This document shows, one piece after another, positions 29,374 through 39,589 of a stretch of 42,113 nucleotides of DNA. Both the position numbers and the translations under genes were made by a program. Location: IMG/VR virus record IMGVR_UViG_3300046506_000114, positions 1 to 42,113 of that record. One strand, written 5' to 3'. Source of the stretch: a virus. Position 1 is the first letter of the stretch. The number at the start of each line of letters is the position of its first letter. Under the pieces are notes generated by a model. The model ran no database searches and was not told the origin of the DNA. It saw nothing but the letters and a program-made list of their open reading frames with translations.

Positions 29374-31566
29374 ATGCCTACCGTCCCAACCTATAACGGC
29401 GTCGGCGTGGCGCCATCCTCTGCACCGGGCGGAGGATTCTCGACAACCACGGCCGGCAACGCCCAACCGCAGCAGCTCCAGCAGCTGGGCGAAACCGTCC
29501 AACGTGGCGGCCAGCAGCTTGCCAATGTGGTGGTCGACATGCAGCAGCAGGTCAACCAGGTGCGCGTCGACGACAGCCTGAACAAGCTGCGCCAGCAGAT
29601 GCTGAACCTTACATACGACGAGAAGACCGGCTACAAGGCGCTCACTGGCGATGCGGCGCTGACCCGCCCCAGCGGCCAGCCCCTGGCCGAAGAATACGGC
29701 GGCAAGCTGCAATCCTCCATCACCGAACTGGCAAGCAGCTTGGGTAACGATGCGCAGCGTCTGACGTTCAGCCAGCAAGCCAACAACCTGCTGACCCAGT
29801 TCCGCGGCGGCATCGAGCAGCACACCCTTGAGGAATACCGGAAATTCTCCCTTTCCACGCAGGACGGCACGATCAAGCTCGGCGCCGAGGAAGCGAAGCG
29901 AAACTGGCAGGATCCGGACAAGATCAAGCCGGCGCTGGACAGCGTACGGGCTGCGGTCGTACGCATGGGCACCCTGCAAGGCTGGTCGGCCAACGACACC
30001 ACCGCCCGCATGCGCGAGGTCACCAGCAGCGTGCATAGCAACGTCATCGACGCTGCGCTGCAGCAGAACAACCCCGAGTACGCCATGGGCTACCTGGAGC
30101 GATTCAAAGATGAGATGACCGCCGACGACGTGCTCAAGGTGCGCGGCGTGATCAATAAGGACGTCTATCAGCGCGTGGCCGACGGTATCGCTACCAACGT
30201 GGTCACCGCGGCGCGCTCGCAGGCCACGCCTTCCGACCTCGGCCGCATGGTCGACATCACCCTGAAGAGCGAAAGCGGGAATCGCGAGCGCAACGCCGAC
30301 GGCAGCCTGATCACCTCCGCGAAAGGAGCCCAGGGCGCCATGCAGGTGATGCCCGGTACCCGCATCGATCCGGGCTTCGGCGTCACCCCGGCCAAGGACG
30401 ACAGCGACGCCGAGCGCAGCCGCGTGGGCCGCGACTACCTGCAGGCCCTGGTGAAGAACTATGCGGGCGACCCCGCGAAGGCCTGGGCAGCGTACAACTG
30501 GGGCCCGGCCAAGGTCGACGCCGCGATCAAGGAACACGGCGTCGACTGGCTGAGCCACGCACCAGAGGAAACCCGCAACTACGTGGCGAAAAACATGGCG
30601 GCCCTTGGTACCGGCGCCGGCGCGACGAAGCCCACGCTGCAGCAGGTGCACGACCAGGTGCGCTCCCAGGTCGAAGCAAAGTTCGGTGCCACGCCCCCGG
30701 CGGGCGTGCTGAAGCTGGCCCTGGCGAGCGCCACCCAGCAGTTTGAGGACTTGAGCAAGGCGATCAAGGCGGACGAGGACCAGCGCGTCACCGTCGCCAT
30801 GCAGGGTCTGATGCAGAACGGTGGCCGGTTCTCGGCGCTGCCCTATGCCGTGCGCTCGCAGATCCCGGCCGACCGGGTCGACAACGTGCTGTCGTTCGCC
30901 CAGAAGGTGGCCAAGGGCGACGACATCACCAACCCGGCCGTCTACCAGAAGCTGAGCGACCCACTGACCCTGCGCCGCCTGTCGGACAACGAATTTTTCC
31001 AGCTGCGCGCCGAGCTGTCCGAAGCGGACTTCAAGCACTTCAGCGCACAGCGGGCGGCTGCTCTCGACAAGAGCACCAACAAGACCGAGGAAATCAACAT
31101 GTCGGCCATGAACTCCGCGCTGCGCGACCGCTTCCAGAGCCTTGGAATGGACCCGACGCCGAAGGACGGCAGTGACGAGGCCGCGCGCGTGGGCGCCATC
31201 AAGAAGTTCGTCACCGACAGCATGCTGTCGCAGCAGAAGATTACCGGAAAGCAGATGACGGATGCCGAAGTCGAGAAACACATCGACGGACTGTTCGCGA
31301 AATCGGTCAGCTTCCGCACCTCGTTCCTCGGCTTCGATTCGGGCAAGACCAGCCAGCGGCTGCTGACGGTCCAGGCCAGCGACATCCCGGGCGAAACTCG
31401 CGACGCCCTGATCAAGGACTTCAAGGCGCACGGCATCGACAAGCCGACCGACGCCGACCTGCTGGGCGCGTACTTCCGCCTGAAGCAGCTGCCCGGCCAG
31501 CCCGCGCCGTTCCGCCAATCCGCCCAAGCCAAGGCTGGGAAAATCACCCTCGCAAAAGGACAGTAA
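29374..31566 (+). CDS. Internal virion protein with lytic transglycosylase domain
   Basis: 730 residues. A soluble lytic transglycosylase domain lies at about 292-395: catalytic E300 in TLKSESGNRERN, then AKGAQGAMQVMPGT and PAKAWAAYNWGPAKVDAAIK. It cuts peptidoglycan so that ejected proteins and DNA can cross the cell wall. The long flanks (Gln-rich helical N-terminus, helical C-terminus) are typical of ejected proteins. It stands between the gp14-like protein and the giant internal protein, as in related podophages. Confidence 0.9.
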   Translation: MPTVPTYNGVGVAPSSAPGGGFSTTTAGNAQPQQLQQLGETVQRGGQQLANVVVDMQQQVNQVRVDDSLNKLRQQMLNLTYDEKTGYKALTGDAALTRPSGQPLAEEYGGKLQSSITELASSLGNDAQRLTFSQQANNLLTQFRGGIEQHTLEEYRKFSLSTQDGTIKLGAEEAKRNWQDPDKIKPALDSVRAAVVRMGTLQGWSANDTTARMREVTSSVHSNVIDAALQQNNPEYAMGYLERFKDEMTADDVLKVRGVINKDVYQRVADGIATNVVTAARSQATPSDLGRMVDITLKSESGNRERNADGSLITSAKGAQGAMQVMPGTRIDPGFGVTPAKDDSDAERSRVGRDYLQALVKNYAGDPAKAWAAYNWGPAKVDAAIKEHGVDWLSHAPEETRNYVAKNMAALGTGAGATKPTLQQVHDQVRSQVEAKFGATPPAGVLKLALASATQQFEDLSKAIKADEDQRVTVAMQGLMQNGGRFSALPYAVRSQIPADRVDNVLSFAQKVAKGDDITNPAVYQKLSDPLTLRRLSDNEFFQLRAELSEADFKHFSAQRAAALDKSTNKTEEINMSAMNSALRDRFQSLGMDPTPKDGSDEAARVGAIKKFVTDSMLSQQKITGKQMTDAEVEKHIDGLFAKSVSFRTSFLGFDSGKTSQRLLTVQASDIPGETRDALIKDFKAHGIDKPTDADLLGAYFRLKQLPGQPAPFRQSAQAKAGKITLAKGQ

Positions 31567-34500
31567 ATGCCTGACGATCTCCAGCCCGACACCGCCGGCG
31601 CCGTCGCCGCCTACTTGAACCAGCAGCAGCCGGCGCGCGCCGCGCAGGCCTCGATGTCGGTGGCCATTGACGCCAACCCCGACTTCGAAGCGGAGCTGCG
31701 CCGCGCCAGCGCGCGCACCGGTGTGCCGCTCGATTCCGCCCGCGCTTTCCCGGAAGATGTGAAGCGTCAGGCCGCCGTCCAGCAGCACGACTACGACGAG
31801 CTGGCCGCGCGCTTCCCGACTACCACCAAGTTCCTGGTCGATCCGGACAACGCCCGCCTGGCGCACGACGATGTGCAGAACCTGTCCAGCACCGAGGCAA
31901 CCATCGGCCCCATCGTCGGGCCGAAGCCGTCGTTCTTCAGCGTGGCCGGTGGATTGCTCAAGTCTCTGCCAACCGGTGCCGACATGGCACGCCAGGGCAT
32001 CCGCATGCAGATGGCCGACCTGTTTGGCTTCAAGGCGGTAGGCGACGATGCCCGCAGCAAGTATTCCCAGCTGGCCCTGGAGCAGCAGATCGACACCCCA
32101 GAGTTCCAGAGCAGCACAGCGCAGGCGGTGTATGGCGGCGCCACCAGCACCGTGCGTGCCGTGCCCGGCCTGCTTGCATCGCTGGCCACGCGCAGCCCCA
32201 CCCCCCTGCTGGCTACGATCGGCGTGCAGACTGAAGCCGATGCCTATGGCAAGTACCGCGCGCGCGGCGCCACGCCGGGCGAGGCCCTGGTCGGCGGCGC
32301 TGCCGAGGGTGCTGTCGAGGTCGGTACCGAATTGCTGCCGATGTCCTTCCTGGTGAAGAACCTGGGCAGGACCGGCGCGGGCCACTTCCTGACCGGCCTG
32401 CTGGCACGCGAGGTGCCGGGGGAACAGATCGCCACCGTGGTGCAGGATGCGATCGACACTGCCGTGGCGAACCCCGACAAGACCTGGCGCGAGTACCTGG
32501 CCGAGCGGCCGAACGCCGCCTATCAAACGTTGGTCGCCACGGTGACGCAGGCGGCGATCATGGAAGGCGGCAACGCCGGCCTGGCGCGCGTGCACGGCCG
32601 CACTCAGGAAGCCCAGCACGCTGCCGACGTAGGCCAGGCACTCGGCCAGCTCAACACCCTGGCCGCCGCGTCGAAGGTGCGAGAGCGCGACGCCAGCACG
32701 GCGCAGGCCTTCTTCCAGTCCCTGATGCAGGACGGGCGCGATACCGTCTGGATCACCCCGCAGGCGCTGGCCGATTCCGGCATGCTGGAACATGTGGCGC
32801 AGGCGCTGCCGGGCGTGGCCGCCCAGCTCGAGCAGGCTGCTAACACGAACACCGACATCTGGATCCCGGTGGCCCACCTGATGGCGAACATGGCTGGGCC
32901 CGAGCTGGCGCAGTCGATCATCCCGCACCTGTCCGACGAGCCGGGCGGCTTCACCCAGACCACCGCTGCCGAATACCTGCAGAGCGGTGCTGCCAAGGAA
33001 CTGGCCGACGAGGTCGCGCGTGCGCTGGCTGCCAAGCAGGCCGACGACGCCTTCACGGCGTCGCGCCAGAAGGTCGAAGCGGGTTTCCTCGAACAGCTGA
33101 ACAGTATCGACCGGTTCGCGCCCGAGGTGAACCAGGCGTACGCCGCCATGATCAGCAACTTCTTCGCCGTCCAGGCCGCTCGGCTGGGCGTCACGCCCGA
33201 GGCCATGGCGCAGAGGTATCCGCTGGAGGTGCAGGCCGAAAGATTGGTCGGCCCCCGTACGCTCGATCAGGGCGCCACTGGTCTCGATGCTGTACGCCAG
33301 GCGTGGGACGCCGCCGGCATCGACCACTTCGTCAGCGAGCGCAAGGGCGTCATCACCCTGGCCAAGATCGTTGTCCCGGAAAACGAGCGCGAGGAAGGAC
33401 GGGGCACGGCCGCGCTGCAGCAGCTGGTCGACTATGCGGACCAGACCGGCCAGAGGATCGCCCTGACGCCGTCGGCCGATTTCGGCGGGAACAAGAAGCG
33501 GCTGACCGAGTTCTACAAGCGCTTCGGCTTCGTCGAGAACAAGGGCAAGAACGCCGACCACGAGATCAGCGACAGCATGTACCGCCCGGCAAGCACCGTG
33601 CTGCACCAGCCGCGAGACACCCGGGCGGAGCCAGACACTCGGCGCGGTTCGATCGCGCTGGCCGAGGACATCACGGAGGCGCCGAGCATCATCACCCTGC
33701 TGCGCAACGCCGACCTGTCCACCTTCCTGCACGAATCGGGTCACTTCTTCCTGGAAGTGATGAGCGACATCGCCAACCGTCCGGATGCCCCCCAGAGCGT
33801 GAAGGACGACATGGCCAAGACGCTGGAATGGTTCGGCGTGCCGGACCTGGCCACGTGGAACACGCTCGACATGGAGGAAAAACGCCCGCTGCATGAGCAG
33901 TTTGCCCGCGGCTTCGAAGCCTACCTGTTCGAAGGAGGCGCGCCTGCCACCGAGCTGCGGGGCGTGTTCGCGCGGTTCCGCAGCTGGCTGGTCAACGTGT
34001 ACCGTACCATCACCGCTCTGGACGTCGAGCTCTCGACCGAGGTGCGAGGCGTGTTCGGCCGCATGTTGGCCAGCACCGAGGCGATCAGCGAAGCTGAGCA
34101 CGAAGCCGGGCTCGCCGGCATGTTCGGCACCAAGCCGGAATTTATGACCGACGAGGAGTGGACGGCGTATCGGGCCCTGAGCATCGGCGCCACTGAGAAG
34201 GCTACCCGCGAGCTGGAGACCCGCGCCCTGCACGACATGAAGTGGCTGTCGAACGCGAAGGCCAAGGAGCTGGCCCGCCTGCAGCGCGACGCCGCCGCGA
34301 AGCGCAAGGCGATCCGGGACGAGGTCAGCGCCGAGGTAATGGCGCAGCCGATCAACCTGGCGCGCCGGTTCCTGACGCATGGCGAATTGCCGGATGCCGA
34401 TCGCAACCGCACCCAGCGCCGCATTCTGGAAGACGCGGGCCTGAACGGCACGAAGCTGAACCTGGACGTCCTGAAGGAGATGTACGGCGATGGCCCGGCC

Positions 34501-37500
34501 GCGCCCTGGCGCTACCTGCCGCCCGGAAAGCGCGGCCTGGTCACCGCCGAGGGCGGGCTGACGCCGGACGTGGTGGCCGAGCTGTTCGGCTTCGACTCTG
34601 GTGACCAGCTGGTGCGCGAGCTGCTAGCGGCCGAGAAGCCGGCCGACGAGATCTCACGCCTGACCGACCAGCGCATGCTGGAGCGCCACGGCGACCTGGT
34701 GGACGAGCAGGCCCTGGCGCGCGCCGTCGACGAGGCGGTCTATTCGAACGCGCATGCCCGCTTCGTCGCCACCGAGATGAACGCCCTGGCCAAGGCTGCC
34801 GGCAAGCCGGCCGTGCTGGCCAAGGCCGCCAAGCTGTACGCCGAGCAGATCGTGGCGCGCACGCCGGTCAACCAGCTGCGCCCCGACCAGTTCACCCGCG
34901 CCGCCGCGCGCGCCGGCAAAGCCGCCGACGCTGCCTTCAAGAAGGGCGACATCCAGACGGCAGCCGCCGAGAAGCAGACCCAGCTGATCAACACCTACGC
35001 CGCCAAGGCTGCGCTCGATGCGCGCGCCGACATCGAGAAGATCATGGATCGCTTCGGTACCATGACGCGCGGGAACAACGAAAAGGTGTCGAAGACCCGC
35101 GATCTGGACATGGTGATGGCCACCCGTGCCATTCTGGCCGAGTTCGACATCGGCACGCGAGGCAAGAAGGCGACCGAGTACTTGGCCGCCGTCGAAGCCT
35201 ACGATCCGGCTATGGCCACGGTGCTGCGCGAGCGCATCGACGCCACCACCGAGAACGCCCGCCCGTACCAGGAACTGACGGTCGAGCAACTGCGCGGCCT
35301 GCGCGATGAGGTCGAATCGCTGTGGTACCTGGCCCGCCGCTCGCGCCAGATGGAGGTCGATGGCGACCTTTTGGACCGCGAGGAGATCCAGAGCCAGCTG
35401 CGCGCCCGACTGGAAGAGATCGGCATCCCGGAAACGGCCCCCGGTGAAGGCCGCTCGATCACGCCCGGCGAGGTGAACCTGTCTAAGCTGCAGTCGCTGC
35501 GCGCTGCGCTGCGCCGCGTGGAGGCCTGGGCCGACGCCAAGGACGGCGCCAACACGAAGATGGGTCCGTTCCGCCGTTTCATCTGGAACACGATCAAAGA
35601 CCCGGCCGATGCCTACCGCGCTGACAAGGCCCGGTACCTGAAGAAGTATCGCGACCTGCTCGATGCGATCGCGCCGACCCTCAAGCCGGTGAAGATTGCG
35701 GCGCCCGAGCTGGGCTATACCTTCGGCTTCGACCAGGGTGGCATGGGCAAGGTCGAGCTGCTGCATGCGATCCTTCACACCGGGAATGCCGGCAACAAGA
35801 AAAAGCTGCTGCTGGGCCGCGGCTGGGGCCAGGTGCTGGAGAACGGCGAGTTGGATACCAGCCGCTGGGATGCCTTCGTCAACCGCATGATCAAGGAAGG
35901 TACGCTGACCAAGGCAGACTTTGACTTCGCCCAGGGCGTATGGAACCTGCTCGAGGAAATGAAGCCGATGGCCCAGAAAGCGCACCGCGAGGTGTTCGGC
36001 CGCTACTTCGACGAGGTGACCGCCGATGCCTTCGATACCCCTTGGGGTCGCTACGCCGGCGGCTACGTGCCGGCCATGACCGACTCGCGCATCGTCACGG
36101 ACGCCAAGACGCGCGGCATCATGGAAGAGGAGAACGCCAACCTGATGAACGCCCTGCCCAGCACCAGCAAGGGATTCACCAAGGCCCGCGTGGAGTACAA
36201 CCGCCCGCTGCTGCTGGACCTGCGCCTGCTGTCCCAGCACATCGACAAGGTGCTGCTGTTCTCTCACCTGGAAGGGCCGGTGCGCGACGTGCGTCGGATC
36301 CTGGGCAGCAACGACGTGGCCACGCCGCTGCACCGGGTCGACCCGGCAGCTTACGACGGCCTGCTGACCCCATGGCTGAACCGCACCGCGCGCCAGCAGG
36401 TCGAGACGCAGGTGTCCGGCTCGAACGGCCTAATGCGCTTCTTCTCGGTGGTGCGCTCGCGCGCCGGCATGGCGGCGATGTTCGCCAACGTGTCGAACAC
36501 GGCCCAGCAGATCACCGGCTTCTCGATCGCCGCTCTGCGCGTGAAGCCATCCTACCTTGCCAGCGCCGCCGTCGACTTCATCCGCTCGCCCAAGCAGATG
36601 GCCGACTTCGTGGCCGAGGCCTCGCCATACATGGCCAACCGGATGGAAAATGAGGTCGGCGCTATGACCGACGCCATCAACGACATCCTGCTGAGCCCGA
36701 ACGTGTACCAGAAAGCGGTAGCCTGGACCCAGAAGCACACCTACTTCCTACAGTCGGCGGTCGACAACGTAATGGGGCCGATCATCTGGCATGGCGCCTA
36801 CAACCAGGCGATGGAAACAGCGCCGGACGGCATGTCGCAGGAGGAGCTGCAGCTGTACGCCCGCCGCCTGGCCGATTCCGCCGTGCGCGAGACCCAAGGC
36901 AGCACCCTGCCCGAGGACATCAGCCGCATCGAAACCGGCAACGCCTTCGTCCGGATGTTCACCCAGTTCGCCGGCTACTTCAACATGCAGGCCAACATCT
37001 TGGGCACCGAGTTCGCCAAGGTGGCGCAGGACACCGGCCTGCGCAAGGGCGCTGGACGTGGCTTCTATATCCTCCTGTTCGGCTTCTTCGCCCCGGCCTG
37101 GGTGGCGCAGGCCATCGCGCTGGCCTTCCGCGGCGGCCCGGACGACGACGACAAGAACGGCAGCTATCTGGACGACTGGATCGCCCAGGTGTTCGGCTGG
37201 GGTACGCTGCGCGCGGGCACCGCGCTCGTACCGGTGGTCGGCCAGACCGTCAATGCTCTGGCGAACAGCTTCAACAAGAAGCCGTACGACGACAGGATCA
37301 GCACCAGCCCCGCGATCAGCATGATCGAAAGCGCGGTCAGCGTGCCTTCGGACGTCTACCGCCTGGCGGCCGGCAACGGCTCGGCGACCAAGACCGTGCG
37401 CGATGTGGCCAGCCTGATCTCGCTAACCGTCGGCGTGCCCGCCAGCGCGGTCGCTCGCCCGGCTGCCTACCTGACCGACGTCCAGACCGGGAAGGCGCGG

Positions 37501-37572
37501 CCGACCGGGCCGGTAGACGTGGCGCGCGGGGCTATTACCGGCGCCGCCAGCCCGGCCAGCAAGGACCGATAG
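31567..37572 (+). CDS. Giant internal virion (ejection) protein, polyvalent: GNAT and zincin-like regions
   Basis: 2001 residues, starting directly after the previous stop. Regions: about 570-680 resembles a GNAT acetyltransferase (GVITLAKIVVPENEREEGRG, TAALQQLVDYAD, FYKRFGFVENKGKN); about 715-800 resembles a zinc metallopeptidase, H722-E723-S-G-H726 with E784 in FARGFEAYLFEGG as a possible third ligand. Long helical stretches (about 870-1450) follow, and hydrophobic segments near the C-terminus (GRGFYILLFGFFAPAWVAQA) could enter membranes. It fits the T7 gp16-like last core protein, and the polyvalent proteins ejected by phages to act on the new host. The large opposite-strand frame here is a shadow. 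Confidence 0.88.
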   Translation: MPDDLQPDTAGAVAAYLNQQQPARAAQASMSVAIDANPDFEAELRRASARTGVPLDSARAFPEDVKRQAAVQQHDYDELAARFPTTTKFLVDPDNARLAHDDVQNLSSTEATIGPIVGPKPSFFSVAGGLLKSLPTGADMARQGIRMQMADLFGFKAVGDDARSKYSQLALEQQIDTPEFQSSTAQAVYGGATSTVRAVPGLLASLATRSPTPLLATIGVQTEADAYGKYRARGATPGEALVGGAAEGAVEVGTELLPMSFLVKNLGRTGAGHFLTGLLAREVPGEQIATVVQDAIDTAVANPDKTWREYLAERPNAAYQTLVATVTQAAIMEGGNAGLARVHGRTQEAQHAADVGQALGQLNTLAAASKVRERDASTAQAFFQSLMQDGRDTVWITPQALADSGMLEHVAQALPGVAAQLEQAANTNTDIWIPVAHLMANMAGPELAQSIIPHLSDEPGGFTQTTAAEYLQSGAAKELADEVARALAAKQADDAFTASRQKVEAGFLEQLNSIDRFAPEVNQAYAAMISNFFAVQAARLGVTPEAMAQRYPLEVQAERLVGPRTLDQGATGLDAVRQAWDAAGIDHFVSERKGVITLAKIVVPENEREEGRGTAALQQLVDYADQTGQRIALTPSADFGGNKKRLTEFYKRFGFVENKGKNADHEISDSMYRPASTVLHQPRDTRAEPDTRRGSIALAEDITEAPSIITLLRNADLSTFLHESGHFFLEVMSDIANRPDAPQSVKDDMAKTLEWFGVPDLATWNTLDMEEKRPLHEQFARGFEAYLFEGGAPATELRGVFARFRSWLVNVYRTITALDVELSTEVRGVFGRMLASTEAISEAEHEAGLAGMFGTKPEFMTDEEWTAYRALSIGATEKATRELETRALHDMKWLSNAKAKELARLQRDAAAKRKAIRDEVSAEVMAQPINLARRFLTHGELPDADRNRTQRRILEDAGLNGTKLNLDVLKEMYGDGPAAPWRYLPPGKRGLVTAEGGLTPDVVAELFGFDSGDQLVRELLAAEKPADEISRLTDQRMLERHGDLVDEQALARAVDEAVYSNAHARFVATEMNALAKAAGKPAVLAKAAKLYAEQIVARTPVNQLRPDQFTRAAARAGKAADAAFKKGDIQTAAAEKQTQLINTYAAKAALDARADIEKIMDRFGTMTRGNNEKVSKTRDLDMVMATRAILAEFDIGTRGKKATEYLAAVEAYDPAMATVLRERIDATTENARPYQELTVEQLRGLRDEVESLWYLARRSRQMEVDGDLLDREEIQSQLRARLEEIGIPETAPGEGRSITPGEVNLSKLQSLRAALRRVEAWADAKDGANTKMGPFRRFIWNTIKDPADAYRADKARYLKKYRDLLDAIAPTLKPVKIAAPELGYTFGFDQGGMGKVELLHAILHTGNAGNKKKLLLGRGWGQVLENGELDTSRWDAFVNRMIKEGTLTKADFDFAQGVWNLLEEMKPMAQKAHREVFGRYFDEVTADAFDTPWGRYAGGYVPAMTDSRIVTDAKTRGIMEEENANLMNALPSTSKGFTKARVEYNRPLLLDLRLLSQHIDKVLLFSHLEGPVRDVRRILGSNDVATPLHRVDPAAYDGLLTPWLNRTARQQVETQVSGSNGLMRFFSVVRSRAGMAAMFANVSNTAQQITGFSIAALRVKPSYLASAAVDFIRSPKQMADFVAEASPYMANRMENEVGAMTDAINDILLSPNVYQKAVAWTQKHTYFLQSAVDNVMGPIIWHGAYNQAMETAPDGMSQEELQLYARRLADSAVRETQGSTLPEDISRIETGNAFVRMFTQFAGYFNMQANILGTEFAKVAQDTGLRKGAGRGFYILLFGFFAPAWVAQAIALAFRGGPDDDDKNGSYLDDWIAQVFGWGTLRAGTALVPVVGQTVNALANSFNKKPYDDRISTSPAISMIESAVSVPSDVYRLAAGNGSATKTVRDVASLISLTVGVPASAVARPAAYLTDVQTGKARPTGPVDVARGAITGAASPASKDR

Positions 37573-37575
37573 CGC

Positions 37576-37607
37576 GTATACGTACCCGGGGCGCTACTGC
37601 TGAGAAT
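37576..37607 (+). promoter_or_regulatory. Late promoter-like motif, copy 4 (upstream of the tailspike gene)
   Basis: GTATACGTACC at 37576 and GAGAAT at offset 27-32, 4 nt past the stop of the giant ejection gene. The expected start (about 37614) would give a short leader for the tailspike gene at 37634. AGCGC/GCGCT flank the motif as an imperfect inverted repeat. Confidence 0.55.
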
Positions 37608-37633
37608 GCAGCTTTCCCAGCGGAGCGCCCCGT

Positions 37634-39559
37634 ATGCCCATCAACAACACCAGCCGCACTGCCGGGCCATTCATCGGCAACGGCGTGACCAAAGATTTCC
37701 CATTTAACTACAAGGTCTTCACCCGTCAGGACGTTTTAGTCGCCGTCACCAACACTACCACCGGCGCCGAGTCCATCCTGACGTTGGACTCCGACTACAG
37801 TGTTACCCTGAATTCGAATCAGGACCTGAACCCTGGCGGCGTCATCACCACTACGGTGGCGCCGGCGGTCGGCACGTCCTTGGCGGCCACCAGCAACATC
37901 GCCATCACGCAGAACCTGGACCTCACAAACCAGGGCGGCTTTTACCCGAAGGCAATTTCCGACGCGCTCGACCGCATGGTCATCCAGATCCAGCAGGTGG
38001 CTGCGCGTGTTGGCCTCGGGCTCAACGTTGGCGCCGCAGCGACTATCGCAGCGGTCCTGGAGTTCACCCAGAACCTGAAGCTCTCGACCGGGTCCTCGCT
38101 TGTCGGCTTTATTCAGTCTGGCGTCGGTGCGGTCCTCCGGACGGTGCAGGACAAGCTGCGCGATGTGCCACGCAGCGTGCGAGACTTCGGCGCGAAGGGT
38201 GACGGCGTAACCGACGATACCCAGGCATTCCAGAAGGCCTTTGACGCGTCGAACGTGGTTTACATCCCGGGCGGCGACTACAAGATCAACGGCACCATCG
38301 CGAAGATAACGACCAAGTCGTTCCGCGTGTACGGCGACGGTATAGGTGTCACCAATATCCTGCAGTACGCCGATGCCGACCTGTTCTATGTCGGTAACGC
38401 CGGTGGCGGTTCCGGGCAGTTCACGGTCGAACACATGTCCCTGCGCCCGCGCGCGGCCATGACGGCCGGTGCCGCACTTTCCTTCCGTAACGACACCGTA
38501 CTGCCGTCCCTGATCGTGTCGCACGTGTACATCGGTAGCGAATCTACCTACGAATTCAAATACGGCATCAAGTGCCACAACTGTATGGAGACCCTGTTCC
38601 ACCGCGTCGTGCAGTACGGCCTGGGAACGGCGAACTTCATCCCTTGGTACCTCACTTCGAGCACTGCCGCGACCACTCCGAAATGGTCGTACTGCGCCGT
38701 CTACAACGCGCGCTATGGTGTGCAGATCGTGAATACCGTCAGCCCGGGCATCGAGGGTGCACAGTTCTACGGTTGTGACTTCGTCGCTGTGTCGACCGGT
38801 GTGCTGTTCCAGAATCCTTATGGGCCGACCTATTTGCCCCCGCAGCTGGCCTGGTTCGGCGGCCACATCAATGCGACGATTCGCAACTTCGATGTCGCGA
38901 ACATGTCGCAGCTGGTGATCCAGGGCGCGCTGCTCTACAACAGCGGCACAGGTCCCTTCATCAATGTGAACACCTGTTCCGACCTGCTTGTCGTGGGCAA
39001 CAAGTTCATCACGATCGGCGCCGGGAACGCTATCGGGATGGACATCTATACCCTGGCCGACCCGATCAACGGTGGCTTCATCGGCATGAACAGCTTCAGC
39101 GTCAACGCTGGTGTGCCGTGCATCAACATCAACGCGTCGCGGATTATCCAAAACCTGAAGATCGCCGGCAACCAGCGCATCACCGGGTCCAAGACGGTCA
39201 ACGTGTTCGGCGGCTACATTCCCAACTCGGTGGAAATCGTCAACAACACGCAGGACAGCGAGGACATCTACGACACCATCACCGTGACCGGATCGACTAC
39301 GGGCCTGGGCGGCACGCGCGCCAACTTCTTCCTGATCAACGCCAGTCCGAACGCCACCATCACGCAGCTGATCGGTCGGCGGCCCAGCGAAACCATCACG
39401 CTGAAATCGGACGATGCGACGCTGAAGCTGAAGCACAACGGGATTGCCAACGGATTCATCTTGAAAGGCAGTGTCGATTTCTCGTTCGGGCCTGGCGCAA
39501 ACATCACCCTCACGAAAGCAAACGGCAGCATCTGGTACGAGACCGCCAGGTCTGTCTGA
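37634..39559 (+). CDS. Tailspike / receptor-binding protein with beta-helix
   Basis: 641 residues. The N-terminal 170 (NTSRTAGPFIGNGVTKDFPF, NYKVFTRQDVLVAVTNTTTG) match the virion-attachment domain of T7-like tail fibres. From about 180 a pectate-lyase-type beta-helix starts: VRDFGAKGDGVTDDTQAFQK, followed by Asn/Gly-rich repeats to about 560. Such spikes bind and often degrade surface polysaccharide. No diversity-generating repeat or reverse transcriptase accompanies it. The C-terminal 80 residues are a separate beta-rich part. Confidence 0.9.
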   Translation: MPINNTSRTAGPFIGNGVTKDFPFNYKVFTRQDVLVAVTNTTTGAESILTLDSDYSVTLNSNQDLNPGGVITTTVAPAVGTSLAATSNIAITQNLDLTNQGGFYPKAISDALDRMVIQIQQVAARVGLGLNVGAAATIAAVLEFTQNLKLSTGSSLVGFIQSGVGAVLRTVQDKLRDVPRSVRDFGAKGDGVTDDTQAFQKAFDASNVVYIPGGDYKINGTIAKITTKSFRVYGDGIGVTNILQYADADLFYVGNAGGGSGQFTVEHMSLRPRAAMTAGAALSFRNDTVLPSLIVSHVYIGSESTYEFKYGIKCHNCMETLFHRVVQYGLGTANFIPWYLTSSTAATTPKWSYCAVYNARYGVQIVNTVSPGIEGAQFYGCDFVAVSTGVLFQNPYGPTYLPPQLAWFGGHINATIRNFDVANMSQLVIQGALLYNSGTGPFINVNTCSDLLVVGNKFITIGAGNAIGMDIYTLADPINGGFIGMNSFSVNAGVPCININASRIIQNLKIAGNQRITGSKTVNVFGGYIPNSVEIVNNTQDSEDIYDTITVTGSTTGLGGTRANFFLINASPNATITQLIGRRPSETITLKSDDATLKLKHNGIANGFILKGSVDFSFGPGANITLTKANGSIWYETARSV

Positions 39560-39589
39560 CAACCTCCCACCACCTGAAAGAGAAAAATA

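Noticed and set aside
29290-34380. 1696-residue open frame on the minus strand
   Set aside because: It lies opposite to two clearly coding ejection-protein genes, has the composition of a GC-rich shadow frame and no domain or ribosome site.
37634-39559. Diversity-generating retroelement, as in BPP-1
   Set aside because: No reverse transcriptase gene and no template/variable repeat pair near the receptor-binding gene; the spike is a beta-helix, not a C-type lectin.
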